64,000 nt of DNA from Ectopseudomonas alcaliphila (GCF_900101755.1 NZ_FNAE01000001.1:682001-746000); one strand, 5' to 3'; positions 16,905 to 26,389 are shown, numbered from the stretch's first letter. Numbers and translations: made by a program. Notes: generated by a model from the sequence alone, not told the origin.

Positions 16905-17633
16905 ATGACAACTGCCCTCCTTCTCCGCCCCACCCTGTACGAAGAAACCGTACCCGGCGGCGGCCACACCTCCTTCGTGCTCAAACGCGGCCAGCTGCTA
17001 CGCATCACCGACCTCGAAGGCGGCGCCAACGTCAGCCTGCTGCTGTTCAACGCAGCGGAAAAGAGCGAGCGCCTGAACCTGCCCGACACCCTCAAGTGCC
17101 AGCACACCGCCAAGCTCACCGGCGGGCACTGCCTGTACTCGGACATGGGCAAGGTGCTGGCCGCCATCACGGCCGATACCTGCGGTTGGCACGACAGCTT
17201 CGGCGGCGTGCTGAATGCCGACGAGGTGTTGGAGAAGTACGGCCAGGGCCGCTACCAGGAGCTGCGCAACGGCTTCTTCCGCAACGGCATGGACAACCTG
17301 CTGGTGGAAATGGGCAAGTGGGACCTGAACCTGCTCGACCTGCTGATGAACCTCAACCTGTTCAGCCGCGTGGACGTCGACGCCGATGGCGCCTTCCACT
17401 TCCAGCCCGACAACAGCAAGGCCGGCGACTACATCGAGCTGTACGCCCCGATGGACTGCCTGGTGGTGCTCACCGCCCTGCAGCACCCGATGGACCCCAA
17501 CCCGCAGTACGCCCCCAAGCCGGTGCAACTGACCTGGAGCAAGGTAGACAGCGACGGCATCACCGTGCTCTGCCGCACCTCGCGCCCGGAGAACGGCCGC
17601 GGCTTTCACAACACCGAACGCCAGTACCTCTGA
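16905..17633 (+). CDS. Urea-carboxylase-associated DUF1989 protein (carboxyguanidine deiminase subunit)
   Basis: A 242-residue DUF1989 protein. The conserved segment [20 protein letters not shown] is near residues 77-96; its Cys and His are family hallmarks. Proteins of this pair were long annotated as urea-carboxylase-associated and were later shown to be the two subunits of carboxyguanidine deiminase, which converts carboxyguanidine to allophanate with release of ammonia. CGAGGTCCCC precedes ATG 16905. It is followed after ten bases by the partner gene. I do not assign A or B subunit. Confidence 0.88.
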   Translation: MTTALLLRPTLYEETVPGGGHTSFVLKRGQLLRITDLEGGANVSLLLFNAAEKSERLNLPDTLKCQHTAKLTGGHCLYSDMGKVLAAITADTCGWHDSFGGVLNADEVLEKYGQGRYQELRNGFFRNGMDNLLVEMGKWDLNLLDLLMNLNLFSRVDVDADGAFHFQPDNSKAGDYIELYAPMDCLVVLTALQHPMDPNPQYAPKPVQLTWSKVDSDGITVLCRTSRPENGRGFHNTERQYL

Positions 17634-17643
17634 GGATGCCGAC

Positions 17644-18279
17644 ATGAGCCTGATCGCAAGCAACCTGCATCCCGAAACCGCCGTGTTCCGCCACACCATC
17701 CCGGCGGGCGAACCCTACCTGTTCGAGGTCAAGGCCGGGCAGACCCTGCGTCTGCACGATCTGGAAGGCAACCAGGCGATCGACACCCTGTTCTTCGCCG
17801 CGAAAAACCCGCGCGAGCGCTTCGACCCGCAGCGCACCCTGCGCAAGCAGAACAACGTCTACCTGACCACCGGCACGGTGCTCTACTCCAACCTCGGCAC
17901 GCCGCTTCTGACCATAGTCGCCGACACCTGCGGCCGCCACGACACCCTCGGCGGCGCCTGCGCCCAGGAAAGCAACACCGTGCGCTACGCCCTGGACAAG
18001 CGCTATATGCACAGCTGCCGCGACAACTTCCTGCGCGCCAGCCTGCACGACGGCCGCCTGAGCAAGCGCGACATTGGCGCCAACATCAACTTCTTCATGA
18101 ACGTTCCTGTAACGCCCGAAGGCGGCCTGACCTTCGAGGACGGCATCTCCGCGCCCGGCAAATACGTGGAGCTGCGCGCCGAGACCGACGTGATCGTGCT
18201 GATCTCCAACTGCCCGCAACTGAACAACCCCTGCAACGGCTGGAACCCAACCCCCGCCGAAGTGCTGGTCTGGAACTGA
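17644..18279 (+). CDS. Urea-carboxylase-associated DUF1989 protein, second subunit
   Basis: A 211-residue DUF1989 protein homologous to the preceding gene product, with [19 protein letters not shown] followed by RHDTLGG near residues 80-105. GAGGATGCC precedes ATG 17644. Close spacing to its partner fits a heteromeric carboxyguanidine deiminase. The carboxylase that would supply its substrate follows at 18532. It is cytoplasmic, with no signal peptide. Confidence 0.88.
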   Translation: MSLIASNLHPETAVFRHTIPAGEPYLFEVKAGQTLRLHDLEGNQAIDTLFFAAKNPRERFDPQRTLRKQNNVYLTTGTVLYSNLGTPLLTIVADTCGRHDTLGGACAQESNTVRYALDKRYMHSCRDNFLRASLHDGRLSKRDIGANINFFMNVPVTPEGGLTFEDGISAPGKYVELRAETDVIVLISNCPQLNNPCNGWNPTPAEVLVWN

Positions 18280-18282
18280 CGC

Positions 18283-18399
18283 AGGGCGGGTGAAACCCGC
18301 CAAGGCCCGGCGGGTTTCACCCGCCCTACAAAAGTCGACCCCGTAGGAGCGGCTTCAGCCGCGATACCCGTAGGGTGGATGTCGCTTTCTACATCCACC
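18283..18399. repeat. Three palindromic repeats before the carboxylase gene
   Basis: AGGGCGGGTGAAACCCGCC facing GGCGGGTTTCACCCGCCCTA (18283-18329), then a GTAGGAGCGGC half-element (18344), then a GTAGGGTGGATG...ACATCCACC element (18370-18399). They occupy most of the 252-base gap between the DUF1989 pair and the carboxylase gene. Confidence 0.75.
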
Positions 18400-18531
18400 G
18401 GATTTGCCGGTTCGCGGTTAAAGCCTCCTACATATGCAACACGCGCCACCCGGATTTTTCTGCCACGGACGACCGTGACACATGACGAATGACGGCGGGA
18501 CGGCCCGCCATGACCTTCGAGGGTCATCCTG

Positions 18532-21500
18532 ATGTTTGAGAAACTGCTAATCGCCAACCGTGGCGCCATCGCCTGCCGCATCCTGCGCACCCTGCGTGAA
18601 CTGAACGTCGGCGGCGTAGCCGTGTACTCCGAAGCCGACGCCGCCAGCCTGCATATCCAGCAGGCCGATGAAGCCTTCTCCCTCGGCGACGGCCCGGCCG
18701 CGCAAACCTACCTGGTGGTCGAGAAGATTCTCGCTGCCGCCAAAAACAGCGGCGCTAAAGCCATCCACCCCGGCTACGGTTTTCTCTCCGAGAACGCGGC
18801 GTTTGCCGAAGCCTGCGAAGCGGCCGGCATCGCCTTCGTTGGCCCGACGCCCGAGCAACTGCGCGTGTTCGGCCTCAAGCACACCGCCCGCGCCCTGGCC
18901 AGGCAGCACGGCGTGCCGATGCTCGAAGGCACCGAGTTGCTGGAAAACCTCGACGCCGCACTCAAGGCCGGCGAACAGGTCGGCTACCCGGTGATGCTGA
19001 AAAGCACCGCTGGCGGTGGCGGCATCGGCATGCGCGTCTGCCGCAGCGCAGAGGAACTGAGTGACGCCTTCGAGGCGGTCAAGCGCCTGGGGCAGAACAA
19101 CTTCAGCGACAGCGGCGTGTTTATCGAGAAATACATCCAGCGCGCCCGCCACCTGGAAGTACAGGTGTTCGGCGACGGACAGGGCGAGGTGCTCGCCCTC
19201 GGCGTGCGCGACTGCTCGGTGCAACGCCGCAACCAGAAAGTGCTGGAAGAAACCCCGGCGCCGAACCTGCCCACCGGCATGGCCGATGAGCTGTGCGCCG
19301 CAGCGATCAAGCTGGCCAAAGCGGTGAATTACCGCAGCGCCGGCACCGTCGAATTCGTCTACGACAGCGAGACGCGGCACTTCTACTTCCTCGAAGTGAA
19401 CACCCGCCTGCAGGTCGAGCACGGCGTCACCGAACAGGTGTGGGGCGTCGACCTGGTGCGCTGGATGATCGAACTGGCAGCCGGCGATCTGACGCCGCTC
19501 AGTGAACTGGCCAAGACGCTCAAGCCATCCGGTCATGCCATCCAGGCACGCTTGTATGCCGAAGACCCGGGCCGGGATTTTCAGCCCAGCCCTGGCCTGC
19601 TGACTGCCGTGAGCTTCTCCGAAGCCGACGGCAAGGCGCTGCGCATCGACACCTGGGTCGAAGCCGGCTGCGAGATTCCGCCCTACTTCGACCCGATGAT
19701 CGCCAAGCTGATCACCTGGGCACCAACCCGCGAGCAGGCCAGCGCCGCGCTGGACAAGGCCCTGGCCGAGTCCGTGCTGTACGGCGTGGAATGCAACCGC
19801 GACTACCTGCGCCAGATCCTGGCTGACGCGCCCTTCGCCAGTGGCTCGCCGTGGACGCGCTGTCTGGAAAAGCTCGTCTACCAGGCCAACACCTTCGAGG
19901 TACTGAGCGCCGGCACCCAGACCAGCGTGCAGGATGTGCCTGGCCGTCTCGGCTACTGGGCCGTTGGCGTGCCGCCCTCCGGGCCGATGGACGATCGCGC
20001 CCTGCGCCTGGGCAACCGTCTGCTCGGCAATGAAGAAGGTGCCGCTGGCCTGGAACTCACCATGAGCGGCCCAACCCTGCGCTTCAACACGGACGCTGTG
20101 GTCGCCGTTACCGGCGCCGAGATACCGCTGAGCATCGATGGCCTCGCCCAGCCACTGAACACCGTGCTGCTGATCAAGGCCGGCAGCACCCTGACGCTCG
20201 GCACCATTGCAGGCAGCGGCGCGCGCAGCTACCTGAGCATTCGCGGCGGCATCCAGGTTCCGGACTACCTGGGCAGCAAGAGCACCTTCACCCTCGGCCA
20301 GTTCGGCGGCCATGGCGGCCGTGCGCTGCGTGCCGGCGACGTACTGCACCTGCTGCCGCTCGTCGATACCAGCAGCGGCGCGCAGTTGCCTGTCGAACTC
20401 TGCCCGGCCCTGCCGGCCGTACGCGAACTGCGGGTGATCTACGGCCCACACGGCGCGCCGGAATATTTCACACCCGCCTATGTCGACAGCTTCCTCGCCA
20501 CCGAGTGGGAAGTGCACTTCAATTCCAGCCGCACCGGCGTGCGCCTGATCGGGCCCAAGCCCGAGTGGGTGCGTGACAGCGGCGGCGAAGCCGGTCTGCA
20601 CCCGTCCAACATCCATGACAACCCCTACGCCATCGGCGCGGTGGACTTCACTGGCGACATGCCGGTGATCCTCGGCCCGGACGGCCCCAGCCTGGGTGGC
20701 TTCGTCTGCCTGGTGACCATCATCGAGGCCGACCTGTGGCAGCTCGGCCAGCTCAAGGCCGGCGACAAGGTGCGCTTCGTGCCGGTGGATATCGTCACCG
20801 CGCGGGAGTTGGCACGGAACAATGCACGCGAATACGCAGAACTCTGTAGGAGCCCGCTCGCGGGCGATCAGCCAACATCGCGGATCGCTGACAAGCCAGC
20901 TCCTACACAGCTGACCTCCCCCATCGTCCTCGACCTCGGCACCGACGACACCCGCCTGGTCGCGCGCCTGTCCGGCGACACCCATCTGCTACTGGAAATC
21001 GGCCAGCCCGAGCTCGATCTGGTGCTGCGCTTCCGTGGCCACGCGCTGATGCAGGCGCTGGAGGCCAAGCAACTGGACGGCGTGATCGACCTGACACCGG
21101 GCATCCGCTCGCTGCAGGTGCACTACCAGCCGGAAACCCTGGCGCTGCAGCAACTGCTCGACATCGTCGCCGGCGAGTGGGACGCCGTCTGCGCCGCCCG
21201 CGACCTCAAGGTGCCGTCGCGTATCGTCCACCTGCCGCTGTCCTGGGACGACCCGGCCTGCCAGCTGGCCATCGACAAGTACATGACCACCGTGCGCAAG
21301 GACGCCCCCTGGTGCCCGAGCAACCTGGAATTTATCCGCCGCATCAACGACCTGCCGAATCTGGACGAGGTGTACCGCACAGTATTCGACGCCAGCTACC
21401 TGGTCATGGGCCTGGGCGACGTCTACCTCGGCGCACCGGTGGCCACCCCGCTCGACCCGCGCCATCGCCTGGTCACCACCAAGTACAACCCGGCGCGCAC

Positions 21501-22164
21501 CTGGACGGCGGAGAACTCAGTCGGCATCGGCGGCGCCTACATGTGCGTGTACGGCATGGAAGGCCCCGGCGGCTACCAGTTCGTCGGCCGCACTCTGCAG
21601 ATGTGGAACCGCTACCGCGCGGTCGAGGCCTTCGACGGCAAGCCCTGGCTGCTGCGCTTTTTCGACCAGATCCGCTTCTATCCGGTGTCGGCCGACGAGT
21701 TGCTGCGCATCCGCCGCGACTTCCCGCTGGGCCGCTACCCGCTGCGCATCGAACACAGCGAACTGGCCCTGGCCGACTACCAACAGTTCCTCGATGACGA
21801 AGCCGACGGCATCGCCGCCTTCCGCCAGCAGCAGCGCGCAGCCTTCGATGCCGAACGCCAGCGCTGGATCGAATCAGGTCAGGCGCATTTCGAGGTCGAG
21901 GAAGTGGCCGCCGAACTTGGCGATGACGCCCCGCTGGGCGCCGGTCAGCACAGCATCGACAGCCATATCGCCGGCAACCTCTGGCAAGTGCAGGTGGAGC
22001 AAGGCGCGCGCGTGGAGGCCGGCGACGTGCTGGTGATTCTCGAATCGATGAAGATGGAAATTCCGCTGACCGCACCGGTGGCCGGCACCGTGCGCGAGGT
22101 ACGTGTGCAGCCCGGCTCGCCGGTACGCGCCGGGCAGCGCGTGGTGGTGCTGGAAGAAGCCTGA
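18532..22164 (+). CDS. Urea carboxylase-type enzyme, probably guanidine carboxylase
   Basis: A 1210-residue biotin enzyme. Order: biotin carboxylase (about 1-450; FEKLLIANRGAIACRIL, the ATP-grasp loop GGGGIGMRV, EVNTRLQVEHGVTEQVWG), carboxyltransferase subdomains of KipA/AHS2 type (about 460-760) and KipI/AHS1 type (about 795-1010), linker, and C-terminal biotinyl domain with K1174 in LESMKMEIPL. Enzymes of this kind beside DUF1989 genes and ykkC riboswitches carboxylate guanidine rather than urea with ATP and bicarbonate. No allophanate hydrolase is fused or adjacent. Codons 772-792 are an in-frame REP-like insertion. The urea-versus-guanidine choice rests on context. Confidence 0.93.
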   Translation: MFEKLLIANRGAIACRILRTLRELNVGGVAVYSEADAASLHIQQADEAFSLGDGPAAQTYLVVEKILAAAKNSGAKAIHPGYGFLSENAAFAEACEAAGIAFVGPTPEQLRVFGLKHTARALARQHGVPMLEGTELLENLDAALKAGEQVGYPVMLKSTAGGGGIGMRVCRSAEELSDAFEAVKRLGQNNFSDSGVFIEKYIQRARHLEVQVFGDGQGEVLALGVRDCSVQRRNQKVLEETPAPNLPTGMADELCAAAIKLAKAVNYRSAGTVEFVYDSETRHFYFLEVNTRLQVEHGVTEQVWGVDLVRWMIELAAGDLTPLSELAKTLKPSGHAIQARLYAEDPGRDFQPSPGLLTAVSFSEADGKALRIDTWVEAGCEIPPYFDPMIAKLITWAPTREQASAALDKALAESVLYGVECNRDYLRQILADAPFASGSPWTRCLEKLVYQANTFEVLSAGTQTSVQDVPGRLGYWAVGVPPSGPMDDRALRLGNRLLGNEEGAAGLELTMSGPTLRFNTDAVVAVTGAEIPLSIDGLAQPLNTVLLIKAGSTLTLGTIAGSGARSYLSIRGGIQVPDYLGSKSTFTLGQFGGHGGRALRAGDVLHLLPLVDTSSGAQLPVELCPALPAVRELRVIYGPHGAPEYFTPAYVDSFLATEWEVHFNSSRTGVRLIGPKPEWVRDSGGEAGLHPSNIHDNPYAIGAVDFTGDMPVILGPDGPSLGGFVCLVTIIEADLWQLGQLKAGDKVRFVPVDIVTARELARNNAREYAELCRSPLAGDQPTSRIADKPAPTQLTSPIVLDLGTDDTRLVARLSGDTHLLLEIGQPELDLVLRFRGHALMQALEAKQLDGVIDLTPGIRSLQVHYQPETLALQQLLDIVAGEWDAVCAARDLKVPSRIVHLPLSWDDPACQLAIDKYMTTVRKDAPWCPSNLEFIRRINDLPNLDEVYRTVFDASYLVMGLGDVYLGAPVATPLDPRHRLVTTKYNPARTWTAENSVGIGGAYMCVYGMEGPGGYQFVGRTLQMWNRYRAVEAFDGKPWLLRFFDQIRFYPVSADELLRIRRDFPLGRYPLRIEHSELALADYQQFLDDEADGIAAFRQQQRAAFDAERQRWIESGQAHFEVEEVAAELGDDAPLGAGQHSIDSHIAGNLWQVQVEQGARVEAGDVLVILESMKMEIPLTAPVAGTVREVRVQPGSPVRAGQRVVVLEEA
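20845..20907. repeat. REP-like palindrome inside the carboxylase coding sequence
   Basis: Ends TGTAGGAGC and GCTCCTACA enclose CGCTCGCGGGCG, the same family as the intergenic copies at 4514, 22368, 49186 and 51827. It is exactly 63 bases (21 codons) and stays in frame. It encodes a Pro/Ser-rich stretch in the linker between the two carboxyltransferase subdomains. Confidence 0.85.
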
Positions 22165-22177
22165 AAAGCTCGCTGCT

Positions 22178-22500
22178 GAAGCGCCTCCCACAGGGCCTGA
22201 CCAGCCCTTGTGGGAGGGGCTTCAGCCGCGATCGCCTTATGACACACCGCAATACCGACAACCCCAATCGCGGATAAATCCGCTCCTACAGCCCCGTAGC
22301 CCGGATGCAATCCGGGAAAACAGCCACCTGCCCAGCTCCACCCGGTTGAATGTCGATGCACCAAACCTGTAGGAGCGGCGTCCCGCCGCGAAGGTGTCTG
22401 ACGCGGACGCGCAAAGTTTCGCCCCGGGGCGGGGCTCCTATGCAAGGCTGGTTTGCCAGCCTTGCCGGATTGGCATAACCCCGGATTTCATCCGGGCTAC
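22178..22500. repeat. Cluster of intergenic palindromes
   Basis: The 419-base gap after the carboxylase gene is almost all repeats. A GAAGCGCCTCCCACA/TGTGGGAGGGGCTTC hairpin lies at 22178-22224, followed by a GTAGCCCGGATGCAATCCGG half-element at 22296. Then come a TGTAGGAGCGGC...GGGGCTCCTA element at 22368-22441 and CCCCGGATTTCATCCGGGCT at 22480-22500. No gene is visible in it. Confidence 0.8.
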
Positions 22501-22583
22501 ACAACGCCAAGCATGATCACAACTAGCGCTATCCCAGTCCCGCACGCTAGCATGGCGCCGAAAGCCCGCCGCCGGATTCACCC

Positions 22584-24050
22584 ATGTCCCTGCGCCCCAA
22601 ACGGCACACGCAAACCTCGCTGGTGTTACTGCTCCTGTTCCTGCTTGGTAGCGGCTTTCTCACCACCTCGCTGCTGAGCTACTACGCCTCGCGCGACTCG
22701 ATCCGCGACAGCATCATCAATACCGAACTGCCGCTGACCTCCGACACTGTCTACTCGGAAATCCAGAAGGACCTGGTGCGCCCCATCCTCATCTCCTCGA
22801 TGATGGCCCGCGACACCTTCCTGCGTGATTGGGTGCTGGCCGGCGAACAGGACAACGGGCAGATGACCCGCTACCTGCGCGAAGTACAGGAGCACTACGG
22901 CGCCTTCACCAGCTTCTTCGTCTCCGACAAGACCAGCACCTACTACCAGGCCAAGGGCGTGCTCAAGCAGGTCAAGCCGGACGAACCGCGTGACGTCTGG
23001 TACTACCGCGTACGCGGCCTCGACGAGCCCTACGAGATCAACGTCGACGTCGACCTGGCCAATGCCGACCGCCTGACCATCTTCATCAACTACAAGGTGC
23101 AGGACTACGACGGCAGCTTCATCGGCGCCACAGGCGTCGGCCTGGCGGTCGATGCCGTGGTCAAGCTGATCGACGAGTACCAGGCGCGCTACGAGCGCAG
23201 CGTCTACTTCGTCGACACCACCGGGCGCATCACCCTCACTGGCGCCCAGGGCGGGCCGATGGGCGCCAAGGTCGGCGATTCGCTGGCCGACGTGCCCGGC
23301 CTCGATGGCCTGATGGAAAAACTGCCTACGCCACAAAGCGGCCAGTTCGAATATCGGGAACAGGGCCGCGAGCACTTTCTCAACGTGCGCTACATCCCCG
23401 AGCTGGAGTGGTACCTGTTCGTCGACAAGCAGGACAAGGCCCTGGCCGGCATCCGCCAGGGGCTCTACATCAACCTGCTGCTGTGCCTGCTGGTCACCGC
23501 CATCGTGCTGACCCTGGTGAGCTTGGTGATTCGTCGCTACCAGCAGCGCATCGCCGCCCTGGCCACCACCGACAGCCTCACAGAACTGCCCAATCGTCGC
23601 GGCTTCGATATCCTCGCCGAACAGGCGCTACAGGAAGCGCAGCGCGACAGCAGCCCGCTGTGCGCCGTGCTGCTGGACCTGGACAATTTCAAGCTGATCA
23701 ACGACCAGCACGGTCACCTCGCTGGCGACCAGGTGTTGCACGACTTCGCCCAGCAACTGCGCGGCACGTTGCGCCAGTCCGACATTCTCTGCCGCTGGGG
23801 CGGTGAAGAATTCATCCTGCTGCTGAAGAACACCGACCGCCAGGCCGCCCATGACCTGGCGGAAAAACTCCGCCAGCAATGCGCCGAACAGCGCTATGAA
23901 ATCGAAGGCCAGCGCCTGCAAGTCACCGTCAGCCTCGGTCTCAGCCAGTGGCAAGCCGGCGAGAGCCTGCACACCCTGCTCGGTCGCACCGACCGTGCGC
24001 TGTACCGCGCCAAGCAGGCCGGGCGCGACCGCGTCTGCATCGATAACTGA
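22584..24050 (+). CDS. Membrane-bound diguanylate cyclase with periplasmic Cache-type sensor
   Basis: A 488-residue protein: membrane segment about 10-32, a periplasmic dCache-like sensor to about 290, a second membrane segment about 295-317, and a GGDEF domain from about 330. The active-site GGEEF is at 406-410 and the RxxD product-inhibition site (RQSD) at 397-400, so an active, feedback-inhibited cyclase making c-di-GMP is expected. The sensed ligand is unknown. The next gene overlaps its stop (TGATG). Confidence 0.9.
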   Translation: MSLRPKRHTQTSLVLLLLFLLGSGFLTTSLLSYYASRDSIRDSIINTELPLTSDTVYSEIQKDLVRPILISSMMARDTFLRDWVLAGEQDNGQMTRYLREVQEHYGAFTSFFVSDKTSTYYQAKGVLKQVKPDEPRDVWYYRVRGLDEPYEINVDVDLANADRLTIFINYKVQDYDGSFIGATGVGLAVDAVVKLIDEYQARYERSVYFVDTTGRITLTGAQGGPMGAKVGDSLADVPGLDGLMEKLPTPQSGQFEYREQGREHFLNVRYIPELEWYLFVDKQDKALAGIRQGLYINLLLCLLVTAIVLTLVSLVIRRYQQRIAALATTDSLTELPNRRGFDILAEQALQEAQRDSSPLCAVLLDLDNFKLINDQHGHLAGDQVLHDFAQQLRGTLRQSDILCRWGGEEFILLLKNTDRQAAHDLAEKLRQQCAEQRYEIEGQRLQVTVSLGLSQWQAGESLHTLLGRTDRALYRAKQAGRDRVCIDN

Positions 24051-24253
24051 TGGATAGCCAACACTGCCCGCTATGCGGCAAGGTCAACCAGTGCTGCGTC
24101 GCCGCCGGGCGTGACGAACCCTGCTGGTGCTTCGAGGCGCAGATCGACCCGGCTGCGCTGCAGCGCCTGACGCCCGAGCAACGCAACCAGGCCTGCCTGT
24201 GCCCTGCCTGCGCCGGCGCACTGAAAGCCACTGAGCCCCGCGAGCACGATTGA
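24050..24253 (+). CDS. Cysteine-rich CWC-family protein
   Basis: A 67-residue protein with the CWC-family pattern: CPLCGK near the N-terminus, then EPCWCFEAQIDPAAL and ACLCPACAG. The paired cysteines suggest a small zinc-binding fold; function is unknown. It starts on the last base of the cyclase stop codon and ends three bases before rsuA, so the three genes are likely co-translated. Confidence 0.85.
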   Translation: MDSQHCPLCGKVNQCCVAAGRDEPCWCFEAQIDPAALQRLTPEQRNQACLCPACAGALKATEPREHD

Positions 24254-24256
24254 GCC

Positions 24257-24949
24257 ATGCGCCTGGATCGCTTCCTCAGCAACTTCCCGCGTTTCAGCCG
24301 CCAGGACAGCCGCCTGCTGATCAGCGCCGGCCGCCTGCGCGTGGACGGCGCGGTGGTTCACGACCCGCGCCATGAGGTGCGCGACTTCCAGCGCGTCGAA
24401 CTGGATGACGAACTGCTGCAGGCCGGACGCAGCGCACGCTACTGGATGCTGCACAAACCGGTCGGCGTGGTCAGCGCCACCGAGCACGACGAACACCGCA
24501 CCGTACTCGATCTGCTCGACGAGCCGGACAAGCATGACCTGCACCTGGCCGGGCGCCTCGACCTGAACACCAGCGGCCTGCTGCTGATCACCAACGACGG
24601 GCGCTGGTCGCGGCGCATCACCCAGCCGCAGCAGCGCAAACCCAAGGTCTACCACGTCACCACCGAACAGCCGATCACCGCCGAGTACGCCGAGGTCTTC
24701 GCCCAAGGCCTGTACTTCGCCTTCGAAGACCTCACCACCCTGCCCGCCCAGCTCGATGTACTGAGCAGCCACCAAGCCCGCCTGACCCTGTTCGAAGGTC
24801 GCTACCATCAGGTCAAGCGCATGTTTGGCCACTTCCGCAATCGCGTGGTCGCCCTGCACCGCGAAAGCATGGGCGAAATCGTCCTCGACCCACAGCTCGC
24901 CCCCGGCCAATACCGCGCCCTGACCGCCGCTGAAATCGCCAGCGTCTGA
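24257..24949 (+). CDS. rsuA: 16S rRNA pseudouridine-516 synthase (RsuA family)
   Basis: A 230-residue protein with an N-terminal S4 RNA-binding domain (MRLDRFLSNFPRFSRQDSRL) and a catalytic domain. The catalytic aspartate is in GRLDLNTSGLLLITNDG near residue 100, and GRYHQVKRMFGHFRNRV is near 180. RsuA isomerises U516 of 16S rRNA to pseudouridine. Length and the S4-plus-catalytic layout match RsuA rather than RluB/E/F, though the small pseudouridine synthases are close relatives. Confidence 0.85.
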   Translation: MRLDRFLSNFPRFSRQDSRLLISAGRLRVDGAVVHDPRHEVRDFQRVELDDELLQAGRSARYWMLHKPVGVVSATEHDEHRTVLDLLDEPDKHDLHLAGRLDLNTSGLLLITNDGRWSRRITQPQQRKPKVYHVTTEQPITAEYAEVFAQGLYFAFEDLTTLPAQLDVLSSHQARLTLFEGRYHQVKRMFGHFRNRVVALHRESMGEIVLDPQLAPGQYRALTAAEIASV

Positions 24950-25342
24950 TTGCCTCATGCCCCGCAATCCGACTACCCGACCAACGGCAGCCCCAATCAG
25001 CTACAAAGATGTGACTCACCCTTGCGTGGCTGCAAGGTAACTGCTTGAATCGAACCATAAGTCTTGAGATGACTATCCGGTCACTACGAGACAGCTATAC
25101 GTTCTTTCAGTTACTGGCGCCCCGCGCCGACTGGATTCCTGCCTGGTAACACCGCCCTCTCCAAGGCCCTGAAAAGGCCTGGAGCGCTCGCCTGTTTCGA
25201 TCCTAACTGATTGAAATTCCAATACTTATAAAAATCTCCAGCCTGACATCATGCTGTCACGCTCAGGCGCTTTTCTGACTGCTCAATCAAATGCGAACGG
25301 CCGCCCGCTCGCCTTGACACACTTGCGCCAGGAGGAAACGAC
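24950..25342. other. 393-base non-coding stretch before phaG
   Basis: No convincing ORF, repeat or RNA gene. CCAAGGCCCTGAAAAGGCCTGG (25161-25182) can form a small hairpin. The AT-richer part at 25200-25260 probably holds the phaG promoter, but I cannot assign -35/-10 boxes with confidence. Confidence 0.5.
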
Positions 25343-26230
25343 ATGAGGCCAGAAACCGCAGTCGTCGAGATCAACAGGAAGCACAAAGTTCACACGGAGT
25401 TCTACGGCAACCCGGCAGCAAGCAAGACCATCATCCTGGTCAATGGCTCTCTGGCGACCACCGCCTCGTTCACGCAAACGGTCAAGTACCTGCAGCCGCA
25501 GTTCAACGTGGTGGCCTTCGACCTGCCCTATGCCGGCCAGTCGAAGCCGCACAACAGCGACTTCACGCCCATCACCAAGGAAGACGAAGCGGCGATCCTG
25601 CTCAAGCTGATCGACCACTACGGCGCCAACTACCTGATGTCCTTCTCCTGGGGCGGCGTCGCCTCCCTGCTCGCCCTGGCACAACGCCCGGCGACGCTGG
25701 AGAAGGCCGCCATCTGCTCCTTCTCGCCGATCCTCAACGTGCCGATGCTCGACTACCTGCACAAGGGCCTGCGCTTCCTCGGCTCGGTAGACCGCGACAA
25801 CATCGCTCTGCTGGTCAACAGCACCATCGGCAAGCACCTGCCGTCGCTGTTCAAGCGCTTCAACCACAAGCACGTCAGCACCCTCGCCGAGCACGAGTAC
25901 CGGCAGATGTACGCGCACATCAAGCAGGTGCTGAACATGGAAGCGCACTGCGGCAAGGAATGCCTGCAGTCCATCGACATTCCGCTGATATTCGTCAACG
26001 GCGAACGTGACGAATACACCTCGGTCGAAGACGCCTGCCTATTCGCCCAGCACATCGACCACGCCCAGTTCGCCGTGATCGACGACGCCGGCCACTTCCT
26101 CGACATGGAACACAAGGCCGCCTGGCTGCAGACCCAACGCGTACTGCTGGACTTCTTCAACGCCCCCAGCAAACGCCTGCAACTGCCGACGCGCGGCGAG
26201 CTGCAGGAACTGCAGGCCATGGCCATATGA
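25343..26230 (+). CDS. phaG: PhaG: (R)-3-hydroxyacyl-ACP thioesterase/transacylase
   Basis: A 295-residue alpha/beta hydrolase, the length of Pseudomonas PhaG. Characteristic segments are ILVNGSLATTASF, SKPHN, MSFSWGGVASLLALA (nucleophile serine in FSWGG), GKHLPSLFKRFNHKHVSTL, FVNGERDEYT and DAGHFLDME (catalytic His). It diverts 3-hydroxyacyl-ACP from fatty acid synthesis towards polyhydroxyalkanoate precursors. RhlA is a paralogue, but the KHLPSLFKRFN stretch and the absence of rhlB favour PhaG. AGGAGGAAACGAC precedes ATG 25343. Confidence 0.9.
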   Translation: MRPETAVVEINRKHKVHTEFYGNPAASKTIILVNGSLATTASFTQTVKYLQPQFNVVAFDLPYAGQSKPHNSDFTPITKEDEAAILLKLIDHYGANYLMSFSWGGVASLLALAQRPATLEKAAICSFSPILNVPMLDYLHKGLRFLGSVDRDNIALLVNSTIGKHLPSLFKRFNHKHVSTLAEHEYRQMYAHIKQVLNMEAHCGKECLQSIDIPLIFVNGERDEYTSVEDACLFAQHIDHAQFAVIDDAGHFLDMEHKAAWLQTQRVLLDFFNAPSKRLQLPTRGELQELQAMAI

Positions 26231-26315
26231 ACCGGCCCAGAGGCGAACCGGCTGCACGACAAGCGCCGGTTCGCCCTTCATTTCCCCGCCGAGTTCCGGT
26301 ATAAAGGCACCCGCT

Positions 26316-26389
26316 GCGGGTGTCGTATAATGGTAATACCCTAGCTTCCCAAGCTAGAGCCGTGGGTTCGATTCCCATCACCCGCTCCA
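26316..26389 (+). tRNA. tRNA-Gly(CCC)
   Basis: A complete cloverleaf: acceptor GCGGGTG pairs with CACCCGC; anticodon stem CTAGC/GCTAG encloses loop TTCCCAA with anticodon CCC; the T-arm is GTGGG-TTCGATT-CCCAT; CCA is encoded. The integrated element begins in its T-arm. Confidence 0.97.
26364..26376. repeat. Candidate attL core (13 bp)
   Basis: GGGTTCGATTCCC inside the T-arm of tRNA-Gly, identical to 32521-32533. Integrases of this class commonly use tRNA 3' halves. Confidence 0.6.

Noticed and set aside
18547..20985. An 812-codon minus-strand open frame opposite the carboxylase gene
   Set aside because: Antisense to a clear biotin enzyme; its composition is that of a reverse-frame artefact.
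25343..26230. RhlA (rhamnolipid HAA synthase) instead of PhaG
   Set aside because: Sequence segments and the 295-residue length match PhaG more closely, and no rhlB follows.
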